DNA of 64,000 nt from Clostridium sp. 1001271B_151109_B4 (GCF_015670405.1 NZ_JADPBQ010000004.1:1-64000); one strand, 5' to 3'. Positions 45,489-56,623 are shown, counted from the first letter of the stretch. Notes: a model not told the origin generated them from the letters alone. Translations and numbers: made by a program.

Positions 45489-45716
45489 ATCTTATCCCCC
45501 AACCTTCTTACTATATTTAAATTATAAGATTTAAATATTAAGAATTTATAAACCTAAATCTTAATATTTACTTACGTAAATCTACTTATTTATTAAGATT
45601 TTATTAACATCTTAGAAACAGATTGTTTTAACTTCTCTTACACTATTAATTTTATAAAAATACTAAAGATTACAACATCGATTAATATTTCATTATAATT
45701 ACATTTTCGTAAGAAA

Positions 45717-45756
45717 TGAAAAAAGGCCGTGCACCTAAGTGCAACGACCTTTTTTG
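45717..45756. terminator. Intrinsic terminator downstream of the mannoside phosphorylase
   Basis: GGCCGTGCAC and GTGCAACGACC pair around a CTAA loop (one mismatch and one bulge), with A-run and T-run flanks. It lies beyond the repeat block and about 290 bp from the stop of the GH130 gene. Confidence 0.75.
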
Positions 45757-45796
45757 AGGAAAATTTATAAAAAATATATCGTTTAAGCTTAATTAA

Positions 45797-46053
45797 AGGA
45801 AACTCGACTCCATTCGTCGCTGAGTAAGTTTGAATAACCAAATTAAAATTTGGACTCTTACTTAAGGGAAACTCGACTCCTTTCAGTCGCTGAGTACACT
45901 AAAGTGTACTTTCAACTAGCCAAATTAAAATTTGGAGTTTCAAGCAAGTTCGATTAACTAAATCGAAGATTTAGAATCTTGAAAGGAAACTCGACTCCTT
46001 TCAGTCGCTGAGTAAGTTCGATTAACTAAATCGAAGATTTAGAATCTTACTTA
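45797..46053. repeat. Array of palindromic repeats (family A) at the 3' end of the GH130 gene
   Basis: Blocks of AAGGAAACTCGACTCCTTTC followed by AGTCGCTGAGT are found three times (near 45799, 45863 and 45980). They are followed by AAGTTCGATTAACTAAATCGAAGATTTAGAATCTT or diverged forms with AAATTAAAATTT. CGACT/AGTCG, ACTC/GAGT and CTAAATC/GATTTAG form nested hairpins. The last copy overlaps the stop codon at 46047. The same family lies at 61999-62199, again ending on a stop codon. No CRISPR-like even spacing. Confidence 0.75.
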
Positions 46054-47078
46054 TATTCTACGTCATCACCGTCAACTAATTCTGAATTTTCTTTTATATA
46101 TTTAATTAACTCATCAACTTGAGCATATGCTACTGCAACATAAGTGTCTGCTGCTCCGTAGTAAATTGCTATTCTTCCTGTTTCAGGATCTTGAAGTGTT
46201 GCACATGGGAATGCTACATTTGGAACGAATCCTGTTGTTTCATATTCTTTTTCAGGAGTTAATAAATAATCTCTTGTTCTATATAGAACCTTTGAAGGAT
46301 TTTCTTTATCTAATATAGCAGCACCCATGCTGTATACAAATCCATTACAAGTTCCAGAAACACCATGATAGAACATTAACCATCCCTCAGATGTTTCAAT
46401 TGGTGTAGCACCACTACCTATTTTAGTTCCTTGCCACCACCCTTGGCCACCTTTTGTCATAACCCTTCTGTGTCTTCCCCAGTGAACTAAATCTGGACTT
46501 TCACTTAAGAATATATCTCCAAATGGAGTATGTCCACTATCACTTGGTCTGCTTAATAATAAGAATTTATCATTAACCTTTCTTGGGAATAAAACACCGT
46601 TTCTGTTAAATGGAATAAATGGATTTTCAAGTCTAACAAATGTCTTGAAATCTTTTGTCATTCCTAATCCTAATGCTGCTCCACCAAAATCACAACACCA
46701 AACAATATAATAAGTGTCTTCTATCTTAACTAATCTTGGATCATAAGCATAGCTTGGTTGATAATCATTACCTTGTTCATCTACCCAATGAATTTCTTCA
46801 TCTTCTATATCCCAATTTAAAGCATCTGTACTTCTTCCTAAATGTAATTGTGGTCTACCATTTTTATGATCTGCTCTAAATACACCTATAAATCCATCTT
46901 CATATGGAAGTACTGCACTATTAAATATTCTTGCACTCTTTTTTGTTGGATTCCAATCAATTATAGGATTATTATCATGTCTCCAAATAACTCCATCAAA
47001 CCCCTCTGGTTTTTCTTGCCATGGCATGTTTTTTACTGCATCACCGTAAATCTTAACTTTTTCCATAATACCCTCCAT
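46047..47078 (-). CDS. Beta-1,4-mannooligosaccharide phosphorylase (GH130, subfamily 2 type)
   Basis: 343 residues, cytoplasmic. GH130 five-bladed propeller features: IFNSAVLPYEDGFIGVFRAD, LHLGRSTDALNW, YAYDPRLVKIEDTYYI (catalytic Asp in DPR) and HTPFGDIFLSESPDLVHWG. The shorter N-terminus distinguishes it from the mannosyl-glucose phosphorylase at 54210-55388. It cuts the non-reducing terminal mannose from manno-oligosaccharides with phosphate, giving mannose 1-phosphate. It lies 270 bp after the CE2 gene, so it may have its own promoter. A MEGI-MEK start leaves two possible ATGs, four codons apart. Confidence 0.88.
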   Translation of the reverse strand: MEGIMEKVKIYGDAVKNMPWQEKPEGFDGVIWRHDNNPIIDWNPTKKSARIFNSAVLPYEDGFIGVFRADHKNGRPQLHLGRSTDALNWDIEDEEIHWVDEQGNDYQPSYAYDPRLVKIEDTYYIVWCCDFGGAALGLGMTKDFKTFVRLENPFIPFNRNGVLFPRKVNDKFLLLSRPSDSGHTPFGDIFLSESPDLVHWGRHRRVMTKGGQGWWQGTKIGSGATPIETSEGWLMFYHGVSGTCNGFVYSMGAAILDKENPSKVLYRTRDYLLTPEKEYETTGFVPNVAFPCATLQDPETGRIAIYYGAADTYVAVAYAQVDELIKYIKENSELVDGDDVEYK

Positions 47079-47347
47079 CTTATATCTAAAAATATAAAGT
47101 TATTTACTATTTTCCTTAATACAAAGTATCTGAGTTTAATAATTTACTTAACAAAAAATATTTCTTCAAAAACCTTGTTAACAATTACATACTTAATTTA
47201 CTATGTATTAAATTTAATTTCTATACATTTACTACTTTACCTTTGTTTTTGTATATATATCTGTAAAAATGTTTGAAATGTTTGAAAAGCATAAAAACTT
47301 CTAATTTAACAATAAAAATTTACTTTTACATTATTTATACTCAATAA

Positions 47348-48430
47348 TTAATTCCAAATTTCTTCTCCAAAACTTTCTATAAATGCAGTTAATTCTTCTG
47401 CCATTTCCTCAGCCTCAGGAATTCTTAAATGACCTAGCGTTCCTGTACCATTTCTTTTAAATTTAAATCTAACAATCTTTTCATCATCAATATCTTTTGT
47501 CATTTCATCTAATGCAATGTCCCAACCTTCGTTATGACATAATAAAGTTGTAATAATAACAAATAGTGCATTAGGATATTTACTTCTTAAATCAAGAATA
47601 ATTTCTTTATATTTAGATTTCCAATATTCCCTTTTTATTACATTATCATTGATATAGTCAATTGGATGTGAATCATTTTGACCTAAAGCCATAATAACTA
47701 TATGTGGAGTATATCTATTAAAGTCCCACTTATTACACTCTCCAAGCTCTGCACTATATCTTAATTTATCATAAGTAGATTCTAATCCCCTATAACCTAA
47801 ACTTGGATTAAAATATCCTGTGCCATCTAATACAGCAATTCCACCTTGGGCATTATTATTAATCTCAGCACCTAACTTTCTTGCAGTTATCATTGAATAA
47901 GAATACCATGAATTAGAATATACTCCTTCATGTCCTTCTGGATCAACCTTCCCAACATAATCAACAGCCTCAGAAACTTCACCTGCTGATACAGAATCAC
48001 CAAAACATTCTATTCGTCTATTACTTTTAGCCTCTGGCTTTTCTAAATAACATCCCTTTTCTAGTACTACACCATAAAAATCAAAATAATGAGCTGCATC
48101 TGATCTTTTAAATAAAATTAAATCATGAATCCCTTCGCTTAATTCATCAGCAATATCTAAAATAATATCCTTATCATGCTCTTCTATTACTGCTTTACCT
48201 TTTATATTACCATCTATAATAAATCCAATAGCATTCTCATAGCATGCATGTATATTTTTAATAGCAACTTTAATACTTGTCCCAGTAAATTTTGTCTTAA
48301 TCATACTTCCAGCATAAATAATAGTTGGTGACTTAGGATTTTCAAAATCTACTCGCCCCATATATTGATAATTTGAATTATCTGCTTCTATCAATGTATA
48401 TTTTTCTTTATCTAAATCATTTAAGTACAT
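47348..48430 (-). CDS. CE2-like acetyl-xylan/mannan esterase
   Basis: 360 residues with a two-domain layout: an N-terminal jelly-roll domain (about 1-115) and a SGNH hydrolase domain. The latter has the nucleophile motif ECFGDSVSAG (near residue 140), QGGIAVLDGTGY, ALGQND and the final His in LGHLRIPEAEEMAEEL. This is the CE2 architecture. There is no signal peptide. It removes acetyl groups from imported oligosaccharides, complementing the neighbouring CE17-type esterase. It lies 10 bp after that gene, in one operon. Confidence 0.82.
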   Translation of the reverse strand: MYLNDLDKEKYTLIEADNSNYQYMGRVDFENPKSPTIIYAGSMIKTKFTGTSIKVAIKNIHACYENAIGFIIDGNIKGKAVIEEHDKDIILDIADELSEGIHDLILFKRSDAAHYFDFYGVVLEKGCYLEKPEAKSNRRIECFGDSVSAGEVSEAVDYVGKVDPEGHEGVYSNSWYSYSMITARKLGAEINNNAQGGIAVLDGTGYFNPSLGYRGLESTYDKLRYSAELGECNKWDFNRYTPHIVIMALGQNDSHPIDYINDNVIKREYWKSKYKEIILDLRSKYPNALFVIITTLLCHNEGWDIALDEMTKDIDDEKIVRFKFKRNGTGTLGHLRIPEAEEMAEELTAFIESFGEEIWN

Positions 48431-48440
48431 AATTATCCTC

Positions 48441-49547
48441 CTAAGAAACTAAAAATCCCATTATATTTACTTCAACTGGTTTATCCTCATTTATAACTGT
48501 TATTTCAATTTCATGTTTTGTATTTAATGACTTTTCTACTAAAACCTCTGTTGCAGAATAATCTCCCCATCCATTTTCAAAAAACGTATCTACTGTAATT
48601 ACTTTATCACCATCAACTTTTATTTCTAATTTTCCTGCAGTATCTTTTATAGACCTCTTGAAAAGTAAAAATATATTATTGCCTTCTATTACAGTTTTTA
48701 ATAAAGCTTCTTTTTCTTGTGTAGAATCGAATTTCCATCCATTTTTAAATACTTGAAACCCTTCATTATCTAAATTAAACCCAGATACCTCTTCACATAC
48801 TAAATTATCATTATTTAATATTTTTCCACTTATATATTCTTCTCCAAACAATGGTTCTCCAAGCTCTACTTCATTTACTTTTAATTCTTCTAAATTGTTA
48901 TATATTCTTTTCATAAAATCTATTAATAATTCTGATATTATAAAATGTCCATAATCATTTGGGTGAACTTCATCACTTCCAACCTCAGGCCATTTTAATC
49001 TATTTTCAATCATCTCAGTATAAACAGTATTTCTAAAACTTATCATTGGCAGATTATATTTTTTACCTATTTCTATTTGTTGGTCTTGTACATTACTGCC
49101 ATCAAAATTTGTCATAAACACTTCAACTATTGCTGGTGGATTTTCTTTTGATAATATTCTTCTTACTAAACTCTCATATGCTTTTTTATCGTAAATAGTA
49201 TTATTATCATTTACTGCAAAATCTATAAATACTATATCTGGATTATGAGATAATACTTGATTTTCAACTCTATGAACTCCTATTACTGACCCTGTTGCCC
49301 CTACTCCTGCATTTATATATTTTACTTTTATATCACTAAATATATTTTTAAACCATTTATAAGTTCTACTTGCATAACATTCTTCAAAGTTACTTGCATT
49401 ACATCCTTGCGTTATTGATCCACCTAAGAATGCTACTGTAATATCTTGTCCACTCTTAGCTTTCTTAATTACTTGTACAATTCTTGCAATATCTCCCTTA
49501 CTTACTAAAGAGTTTTTAATCATTTCATCAGTTATTTTAAACTCCAT
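48441..49547 (-). CDS. CE17-like mannan acetylesterase (SGNH hydrolase)
   Basis: 368 residues. The SGNH domain starts with FLGGSITQG (nucleophile Ser44), continues with INAGVGATGS and FAVNDN, and ends with DEVHPNDYGH (Asp/His near 191-194). The C-terminal 130 residues form a beta-rich domain similar to CBM35, as in the mannan-specific CE17 esterase of gut clostridia. It is cytoplasmic. Such enzymes remove acetyl groups from mannose so that phosphorylases can act. The first 75 residues and the last 60 are duplicated in the broken gene next door. Confidence 0.82.
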   Translation of the reverse strand: MEFKITDEMIKNSLVSKGDIARIVQVIKKAKSGQDITVAFLGGSITQGCNASNFEECYASRTYKWFKNIFSDIKVKYINAGVGATGSVIGVHRVENQVLSHNPDIVFIDFAVNDNNTIYDKKAYESLVRRILSKENPPAIVEVFMTNFDGSNVQDQQIEIGKKYNLPMISFRNTVYTEMIENRLKWPEVGSDEVHPNDYGHFIISELLIDFMKRIYNNLEELKVNEVELGEPLFGEEYISGKILNNDNLVCEEVSGFNLDNEGFQVFKNGWKFDSTQEKEALLKTVIEGNNIFLLFKRSIKDTAGKLEIKVDGDKVITVDTFFENGWGDYSATEVLVEKSLNTKHEIEITVINEDKPVEVNIMGFLVS

Positions 49548-49701
49548 AATGCTCCTCCTATATTTTCTATACTAAAATTAATATTTAAAATTAGTTTATA
49601 TTTCTCACATTACAATTTTATACCTTTTTAAGATATATAATTATATATCTTAAAAATTTACTATAAATCTGAAAAATAGTTTTATCCATCAAACAATTCA
49701 T

Positions 49702-49733
49702 AAAAAAACCATGTTCGTTTTAACATGGTTTTT
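49702..49733. terminator. Intrinsic terminator after the CE17 remnant
   Basis: AAAACCATGTT pairs with AACATGGTTTT around a CGTTTT loop; T-run and A-run on the two sides. It follows the stop of 49755-50171 on the minus strand. Confidence 0.85.
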
Positions 49734-49754
49734 AATACTTACTATTTTAATTAT

Positions 49755-50171
49755 CTATGATACTAAAAGTCCCATTACTCTTACTTCCACGGGTTTTTCT
49801 TCATCAACTACTCTTATCTCTACTTTATGTTTTCCTATCTCTAAATCATTTACTAATATCCTAGTCTCTGCATACTCTCCCCAACCACCTTTAAAGTAAG
49901 TATTTAATAACATAGCTTTAGTTTCATCAACCTTAACATATAGATTAACATTTATGTTTTTAAATTTTTCTTTAAACCAATAATAAACCATACTTGCATA
50001 ACACTTTTCAAAACTTGTTGCATTACATCCTTCAGTTATTGATCCACCTAAAAATGCTATATTTATATCTTGACCGCTATTAGCTTTTCTAATAACTTCT
50101 ACTATTCTACCCACATCACCTTTATTCACTAATGAATTTTTTATCATTTCTTTAGTAATAGTAAGATTCAT
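49755..50171 (-). pseudogene. Internally deleted CE17 paralogue
   Basis: 138 residues in one open frame. Residues 1-75 match the start of the full-length CE17 protein (SLV-KGD-, FLGGSIT-GCNA, CYAS) with the nucleophile Ser44. The remaining 60 match its C-terminus (FKGGWGEYAETRILV, EEKPVEVRVMG, LLVS). About 230 residues between, including the catalytic Asp/His, are gone. It lies 200 bp upstream of the intact gene on the same strand and keeps a ribosome binding site and terminator. It could still be translated as a small beta-rich protein. Confidence 0.85.
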
Positions 50172-50363
50172 TCATATCTACCTCCATCTTAGCAGATAGC
50201 TTACTGTTTAACTTAGTAATCAAACTCATAGGTATTCAGTAGTATCATTATAACTCTCATCTATAATACAATAAGTATAAAATATCCCTTACCTTAAAAA
50301 TACCTAATAAATATGAATAAAAGCATGTAAATTTTTATAGCTACTCTACGTATTTATAATACA

Positions 50364-50393
50364 AAAGTCGTACTCTAAAAAAAGTACGACTTT
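50364..50393. terminator. Intrinsic terminator after enolase
   Basis: A perfect 10-bp stem AAAGTCGTAC / GTACGACTTT with a 10-nt loop, 18 bp beyond the eno stop. Confidence 0.85.
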
Positions 50394-50410
50394 ATAATTT
50401 AACTTATTTA

Positions 50411-51718
<1,308 letters not shown>

Positions 51719-51806
51719 TTATTTTTAGAAATAAATGAAATTTTTATTTTTTTCTAAAATATCTACCTAATTATTTTTTACAGTGGAAACAAATAATATT
51801 CATAAA

Positions 51807-53204
51807 TTAAAATCCATTATTTTTTACTACTTCTTTTATCCATCTTCCAGATTTTTTTATTGTTTTCTTTTGGGTTTCTAAATCAACAGCTATATATCCA
51901 TATCTATTTTTATATGCATTTGACCATGACCAGCAATCAATTGGTGTCCATGAATGATATCCAAAACAATTAGAACCTTCTTCTATTGCTTTATGAAGAT
52001 ACTGTAAATGTTCTTCAAAAAATTCTATTCTATAATCATCTTGAATAACTCCATATTCATCCTTATATTTTTCTTCGCCTTCAACACCCATTCCATTTTC
52101 AGATATATACCAAGGAATGTTATTGTAATTATCTCTTATGTTAATAGCTATATCATACATAGCTTGGGGATATATTTCCCATCCTCTATATGGATTCATT
52201 CTCTTTCCTGGCATATCATAATAATCAAAATGTTTTTCAGGGAACCATCCTCTTGAATTATCAAATTCAGACTCCTTAGCTTTTACTCTTCTTGGTTGAT
52301 AGTAATTTACTCCCAAGAAATCAATAGTATTTTCTTTAATTGTTTTCATTTCCTCTTCAGTAGAATCCCACATTACATTATTTTCACTTAGGATATCTAC
52401 TAATAATGATGGAAACTCTCCCTTTATTGCTGGATCTAAGAATGAATAATTAAATATCGTATCTGCTATTCTAGCTGCATTTAAATCATTTTCGTTATTA
52501 CTTCTAGGATATGCAGGAGTTAAATTTAATACTATTCCAATCCTTCCACCATCTTTATCACACCCAAGCTCCTTAAAATTTTTTATAGCTTTTGCTGATG
52601 CTAAGTTTAAATTATATAAAGCTTGCATTGCCTTTTTTCCACTAACCAACTTTGGATAATGAAATTGATATAAATATTGTCCTTCAACAACTACCATTGG
52701 TTCATTAGATGTTGTCCAATATTTAACTCTATCACTAAATAATTTAAATGCTGTTTTTGCAAACTTTGCAAATAACTCAACTACATATTTTGATTCCCAC
52801 CCACCATACTTATCATATAGTTCTACCGGTAAATCAAAATGATGTAAGTTCATTACAGGTATCATTCCATTCTTAATCGTCTCATCTATAACATCATTAT
52901 AAAATCTTATTCCATCTTCATCTGCTTCGCCAGTTTCTAAATCCTTTATAAGTCTTGTCCATTGAATTGAAGTCCTAAAACTATTTAATCCAATTTCTTT
53001 AAGCATAGATAAATCTTCTTTATAACTATTATAGAAATTAGATGTAACCTCAGGTCCTACTTTGTTAAAAAATGCTTCTGGCTCAACCTCATACCAATAA
53101 TCAAATATACTTTTGTGTGGTTTATTAAAACTTCCTTCACATTGTGGCCCCGATGTGGCAGATCCCCACCAAAACCCTTTTGGAAATATATTTTTTTTGT
53201 TCAT
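51807..53204 (-). CDS. GH1 beta-glucosidase or 6-phospho-beta-glucosidase
   Basis: 465 residues from the ATG at 53204, which follows AGGAGGAG; a further upstream frame start is not supported. GH1 landmarks: FWWGSATSGPQCEG, LHHFDLP, WTTSNEP (acid/base Glu) and ISENGMG (nucleophile Glu). The C-terminal SWSNAYKNRYGYIAVD replaces the FEWAEGY of plain beta-glucosidases and keeps Lys/Tyr positions used to bind a 6-phosphate. The substrate may therefore be a phosphorylated glucoside, but the neighbouring ABC importer would deliver unphosphorylated sugars. In this locus it may remove glucose from glucomannan fragments. Confidence 0.85.
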   Translation of the reverse strand: MNKKNIFPKGFWWGSATSGPQCEGSFNKPHKSIFDYWYEVEPEAFFNKVGPEVTSNFYNSYKEDLSMLKEIGLNSFRTSIQWTRLIKDLETGEADEDGIRFYNDVIDETIKNGMIPVMNLHHFDLPVELYDKYGGWESKYVVELFAKFAKTAFKLFSDRVKYWTTSNEPMVVVEGQYLYQFHYPKLVSGKKAMQALYNLNLASAKAIKNFKELGCDKDGGRIGIVLNLTPAYPRSNNENDLNAARIADTIFNYSFLDPAIKGEFPSLLVDILSENNVMWDSTEEEMKTIKENTIDFLGVNYYQPRRVKAKESEFDNSRGWFPEKHFDYYDMPGKRMNPYRGWEIYPQAMYDIAINIRDNYNNIPWYISENGMGVEGEEKYKDEYGVIQDDYRIEFFEEHLQYLHKAIEEGSNCFGYHSWTPIDCWSWSNAYKNRYGYIAVDLETQKKTIKKSGRWIKEVVKNNGF

Positions 53205-53334
53205 AAGTTCTCCTCCTAACCTTTTCTTGGTAATAATACCCTTGCACATATTTTACTATGCTCTAAACAATAAGTCTATACTTTTAATTTAAAATAATAT
53301 ATTTTTATTTGAGTGGTTATGTAGTTTTCTACAT

Positions 53335-53370
53335 AAGTTAAGAGATGCCATTTATAGCACCTCCTAACTT
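53335..53370 (-). terminator. Hairpin after the kinase-like gene
   Basis: AAGTTAAGAGATGCC and GCACCTCCTAACTT are imperfectly complementary around an AT loop, just beyond the stop at 53378. There is no good T-run, so this is a weak terminator call. Confidence 0.45.
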
Positions 53371-53377
53371 AATAATA

Positions 53378-53962
53378 TTACTGTTCTTTCGAATAATATT
53401 TATTTATTTTTTCTTCCCATTCTAAAGATTTCCTTCTATCGATAATATAAATACCGCTCAAGAACTCTTCTAATACATCAATTCCATCTAAACCTTTCAT
53501 TAAATGTCTTGGATAATCAACCTTTCTTGAGTAACATTGTTTAGGGTCTATAACCTTTACTCTTTCATTTTTATTTACATATATATCCCTACATCTAGCA
53601 TCGAGCTTAGTAAACTTTAAAGATTTAAATTCATTGAATAATCTATATAAGTTGTAAATTAATTGCTGACTTAACCCATTTTGTTGAATATAATGATCAA
53701 GTCTTTTACCATTGACCATTTCTCTTAATATATAATACTCTCCGCTCTTATATATCCTAGGAAAGTATTTAGATCTTTTGACCTTATATAATATATCAGC
53801 TTCACTTTTACAAACATTTTTATCAGTAAATATTTTTATTGCTTTATTTCCTGGTACTTCATAAACAATACCATTATGTCCTTCACCTAATAACTTAGCA
53901 TCTTTAAATAGACTTTCTACCTCTTTATCAAAGTCTGCTGAATATGCATATGTCCTAGCCAT
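53378..53962 (-). CDS. Small protein-kinase-fold protein
   Basis: 194 residues. It has a glycine-rich loop LGEGHNGIVYEV (about 24-35), a Lys in KAIKIF (about 43) and an acidic KSEADIL helix. A catalytic-loop-like LDARCRDIYVNKN is followed by KVIDPKQ in place of DFG. This is a minimal kinase or RIO-like domain, lacking the usual C-lobe length of 260 residues. The substrate is unknown. It is located between the GH1 gene and the mannosyl-glucose phosphorylase but has its own upstream gap of 246 bp. Confidence 0.75.
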   Translation of the reverse strand: MARTYAYSADFDKEVESLFKDAKLLGEGHNGIVYEVPGNKAIKIFTDKNVCKSEADILYKVKRSKYFPRIYKSGEYYILREMVNGKRLDHYIQQNGLSQQLIYNLYRLFNEFKSLKFTKLDARCRDIYVNKNERVKVIDPKQCYSRKVDYPRHLMKGLDGIDVLEEFLSGIYIIDRRKSLEWEEKINKYYSKEQ

Positions 53963-54165
53963 TGTATCCTACCCTTTATTAATATTTCTACTATTATATT
54001 AATTAATGTATGCATTTATAACAACTATTGCTAGTTACATGTTTTCATCTTGAAAATTTATAACAAAATAAATAATACGTAAAAATAATTAAATAAAAGT
54101 TTCAATTTTATTTTTCATTATCAATTACTATTTATATATTTATCCTTAACTTATTACAAAAACAA

Positions 54166-54201
54166 AGGCAACTCCATTTCTGTAATCGCCTTTATTTTTG
54201 T
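54166..54201. terminator. Intrinsic terminator after the GH130_1 gene
   Basis: AAAAACAAAGGC and GCCTTTATTTTT pair around a loop of about 16 nt, flanked by A/T runs, just beyond the stop at 54210. Confidence 0.75.
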
Positions 54202-54209
54202 TAGATATA

Positions 54210-55388
54210 TTATTTTTCATTCTTTAGCAGTTCTTCATTTTTATTTATAAGCTCTTGTCTTTGTGCTGTACAAAGAAGTGCTCTATATGGATCTGCTGGT
54301 GTATTGAATGTGTAATCTATTAATTTATCTACTGTAGTTGTAGCAACATGTAATCTAGTATCACTTGATGCATAGTAGATATTAACATTGTTATTTTCAT
54401 CTACAGTAAGACCGTTACAGAATATAACATTTGATACATCCCCAACTCTCTCATCATCATAAGGAGCAATAAAATGTCCTCCTGGTAATGCAATAATTTC
54501 TGTTGGATCTTCTAATGCTGTTGCAAAAGTATAAAGAACATATCTTAATCCTGCTGCAGTATTTCTAACGCCATGTCCTACATGTATCCAGCCCTTTTCA
54601 GTTTTAATTGGAGCTGGACCTTGTCCATTTTTTACTTCATAAACTGTATGATATTTCTTCTCATGCATTATTTTTTCTTCACTAACAACAGGATTAGTCA
54701 TATCATCACAATATCCGTAAGCAATTCCTCCACCTGATCCTGTAGAAATAAATCCATCTTGTGGTCTAGTGTATAAAAGGTATTTACCATTTACGAATTC
54801 TGGATGTAATACAACATTTCTTTGTTGTGGAGATGGAGTTTTTATATCAGGTAATCTTGTCCAAGTTTTTAAATCAATAGTTCTTACTAAACCTGCTTGT
54901 GCCACTGCTGAAGATGTATCTCCTGGTGCTGCATCTGGATCTTTCCTTTCAGAGCAGTAAATTCCATAGATATAGCCATCTTCATGTTTAACAAGTCTCA
55001 TATCATAAATATTAGTTTCTTCTTTACAAATATCTTCCCATTGTATTAATGATTCAAATCTAAAATTATCTAAACCATTTTCACTTGATGCTAATGCAAA
55101 AATAGATTTTCTATCTAACCCTTCAGTTCTTACAACTAAATAATATCTTCCATTTAAATAAATAGCTCCTGCATTTAAAGTTGCATTTACTCCTAATCTT
55201 TCCATGAAGTAAGGGTTAGTTTCTTTATTTAAATCAAATCTCCATTCAACTGGTACATGATGTCTAGTTATTACTGGATATTTATATCTATCATAAACAC
55301 CGTTATACCAAGTTGTATCTATTTCATTTTTTCTTGTTATTAATTTTTCTTGTTCTTCTTTTACTGCATAATATCTTTCATGTATCAT
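54210..55388 (-). CDS. 4-O-beta-D-mannosyl-D-glucose phosphorylase (GH130, subfamily 1 type)
   Basis: 392 residues, cytoplasmic, the length of subfamily 1. It has the typical N-terminal helix plus [18 protein letters not shown], then [45 protein letters not shown] and [13 protein letters not shown]. It phosphorolyses mannosyl-glucose, the product of the epimerase encoded by the next gene, into mannose 1-phosphate and glucose. The epimerase gene ends 3 bp before this start, a tight operon that supports the pairing. The other phosphorylase (46047-47078) handles longer chains. Confidence 0.88.
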   Translation of the reverse strand: MIHERYYAVKEEQEKLITRKNEIDTTWYNGVYDRYKYPVITRHHVPVEWRFDLNKETNPYFMERLGVNATLNAGAIYLNGRYYLVVRTEGLDRKSIFALASSENGLDNFRFESLIQWEDICKEETNIYDMRLVKHEDGYIYGIYCSERKDPDAAPGDTSSAVAQAGLVRTIDLKTWTRLPDIKTPSPQQRNVVLHPEFVNGKYLLYTRPQDGFISTGSGGGIAYGYCDDMTNPVVSEEKIMHEKKYHTVYEVKNGQGPAPIKTEKGWIHVGHGVRNTAAGLRYVLYTFATALEDPTEIIALPGGHFIAPYDDERVGDVSNVIFCNGLTVDENNNVNIYYASSDTRLHVATTTVDKLIDYTFNTPADPYRALLCTAQRQELINKNEELLKNEK

Positions 55389-55391
55389 ATC

Positions 55392-56564
55392 TTATTCTCC
55401 TATTCTCTTCATAAATTCTAAACAAAATCTTCCATTATGATAAGGTGTTTTCCAAGGTTCAATAACACTTCTCTCTGTTGGTTTACCATTTGGTTCTATA
55501 GACCAATACCATTCTCCACTTTCTCTTGGATCAATCATATTTTTCATAGTATATGTCATTAAATTATTAACTATATTTAAGAATGATTCATCATGAGTTC
55601 TTTCATAAGCATTTAAATATCCTACCATGGCTTCAACTTGAACCCACCAAACTCTTGTATAATCTTTAACTCCATTTTCTGATTCATTAATTAACGAACC
55701 ATCTTCTTGAATTTCCGATTTAATATTATAAGCTATGTCAATTATCATTTTTTCAATAGCTTCATCTTTTAAATTTAATACTTTATAAGCATCGTCTATC
55801 AGCCAGCTTGCTTCAATATCATGACCATATGATTTAACATCAATGATTGTATTCCATTTGCTATCAAAGAATATCTTTAATAGGTGCTGCTCTTTATCAT
55901 AAATTTTATTATAGAAAGTATATATAAGTTCCTTTAATCTCTCACCTACAACTCTATTATTAGTTACAGAATAAAGATTAGTATAACCTTCTAAAACATG
56001 TAAATGTGTATTAGTTGTAATTTCAGCAATAACGCCATTTTCACTTAACATTTCATTTGGAGTGATATTCCATTCTCTATTAAACTCTTCTAAATACGCT
56101 GAATTTTCTTTGTTGAATCCAATATTTTCAACCAATGAGAATAAATCCATTGCTAAATCTAAGGCTTGTTTATCTTTTGTTGCTTTATAATATTCACTTA
56201 ACGCATATATAGCAAATGATTGACAATATACATGTTTTCTAGTGTCTATAGGACTTCCTAAGTAATCAACCATCCAATACACACCTTTGAATTCTCTATC
56301 TATCAATTTATCTCTTAAAAATTCGTAAGCATGTGTTGCAGCTTTTTTATATTCTTCATTTTTTGTTGCACAATAAGCCGCTGAGAAGAACCATAATATT
56401 CTTGATGTTTGAATTCCACCTTTTTCACTTGTCTCATTAACTTTAAGATCATAAGTTACTTCTCCATAGAATCCACCATTTTCTTTATCAATTAACTTAA
56501 GCCAAAATGGTCCTAAATTATTTAATAATTCTTCTTCGGCCTTCTTCCTTAAATCGTAAATCAT
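55392..56564 (-). CDS. Mannobiose/cellobiose 2-epimerase (AGE superfamily)
   Basis: 390 residues of the (alpha/alpha)6-barrel N-acylglucosamine 2-epimerase superfamily. Features include GGFYGEVTYDLKVN, QSFAIYALSEYYKAT, TNTHLHVLEGYTNLY, GHDIEASWLIDDA and RVWWVQVEAMVGYLNAY with the catalytic His residues. The end contains PWKTPYHNGRFCLE. It converts the reducing-end mannose of beta-1,4-mannobiose to glucose, which allows the GH130_1 enzyme to act. It lies directly upstream of that gene. A palindrome 60 bp upstream may be its operator. Confidence 0.88.
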   Translation of the reverse strand: MIYDLRKKAEEELLNNLGPFWLKLIDKENGGFYGEVTYDLKVNETSEKGGIQTSRILWFFSAAYCATKNEEYKKAATHAYEFLRDKLIDREFKGVYWMVDYLGSPIDTRKHVYCQSFAIYALSEYYKATKDKQALDLAMDLFSLVENIGFNKENSAYLEEFNREWNITPNEMLSENGVIAEITTNTHLHVLEGYTNLYSVTNNRVVGERLKELIYTFYNKIYDKEQHLLKIFFDSKWNTIIDVKSYGHDIEASWLIDDAYKVLNLKDEAIEKMIIDIAYNIKSEIQEDGSLINESENGVKDYTRVWWVQVEAMVGYLNAYERTHDESFLNIVNNLMTYTMKNMIDPRESGEWYWSIEPNGKPTERSVIEPWKTPYHNGRFCLEFMKRIGE

Positions 56565-56623
56565 TTAAATATCCTCCACTTCCTATATATTAATTTTGAA
56601 ATAATTTTCTTTCAAAACAAACT

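Noticed and set aside
45638-45841. 67-codon minus-strand frame
   Set aside because: It runs through a terminator and into the palindromic repeats, so it is unlikely to be coding.
45797-46053. CRISPR array
   Set aside because: The repeated units are of unequal spacing, contain internal hairpins and diverge; there are no uniform spacers or cas genes.
46848-47276. 142-codon plus-strand ORF over the start of the GH130 gene
   Set aside because: It overlaps a well-supported enzyme gene on the other strand and has no homologous pattern.
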